From: Fidelibacterota bacterium
GTDB lineage: Bacteria; Pseudomonadota; Alphaproteobacteria; Rhodospirillales; Rhodospirillaceae
Direction of reading: 5' to 3'
NCBI GenBank assembly: GCA_947476065.1
Contig: CANJPG010000035.1
Location: forward strand, 1 to 32,954
Length of the DNA stretch: 32,954 bases
This document shows, in pieces, positions 32,909-32,954 of the stretch. Numbering within the stretch: the stretch's first letter is position 1; each line of letters begins with the position of its first letter. Made by a program: the position numbers and the translations under genes. A model generated the notes under the pieces. It was given only the letters and a program-made list of their open reading frames with translations. It was not told the origin of the DNA and searched no databases.

Positions 32909-32954
32909 TGCATGTGCTCTAATGGCAATATCAGGTGAAAGTGCCGAGCGCGAC

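Overview
The window looks like chromosomal DNA of a GC-rich alphaproteobacterium, probably near Rhodospirillales or Rhizomicrobium-like lineages. The supporting markers are the three-part proton-translocating transhydrogenase (pntAA-pntAB-pntB), a GapR/DUF2312 protein, a DUF1244 protein, a single-cysteine 41-residue L36, and an EcfG-type general-stress promoter (GGAAC-N16-CGTT). This is inferred from gene families only; there is no rRNA, tRNA or phage marker to place it further. Genes are packed tightly, and many convergent neighbours overlap at their stop codons by 4 to 20 bases.

Layout. 1-4542 is the 3' part of a very large gene built of 189 unbroken eight-residue repeats, organised in higher-order units; its start lies outside the window. 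4523-7541 (minus) holds an EamA transporter and an EF-G-like GTPase. The GTPase is preceded by a leader with a small reading frame and an intrinsic terminator. 7920-10935 holds a small membrane protein, a carboxylesterase, a SnoaL-like protein, a family 25 glycosyltransferase and an unrecognised protein. 10936-12373 looks like a general-stress cluster: an EcfG-type promoter, a 54-residue hydrophilic protein, a glycine-zipper stress protein and a small exported PepSY-like protein. 12465-17249 holds a DEAD-box helicase, an alpha/beta hydrolase, a TerB-like protein, an exported FKBP isomerase, rpmJ and a cupin. 17279-21489 holds pyruvate kinase, a conserved XRE regulator, cytochrome c', a second EamA transporter and a small exported protein. 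21499-27295 holds DUF1244, gapR (with a DnaA box in front), a long-chain acyl-CoA ligase, an M3 oligoendopeptidase and an ABC1/UbiB-like kinase. 27282-28777 holds two exported proteins, one of them DUF3108. 29074-31960 is the transhydrogenase operon, closed by a strong terminator.

The right edge (about 32050-32954) is clearly less GC-rich. It carries a TetR-family regulator followed by what looks like a broken reading frame, suggesting acquired DNA.

The most unusual items are the octapeptide-repeat giant with its 24-by-24 architecture, the possible translation-coupled attenuator ahead of the EF-G-like gene, the EcfG-type promoter on an otherwise easily missed 54-codon gene, and the perfect DnaA box plus palindrome in front of gapR.
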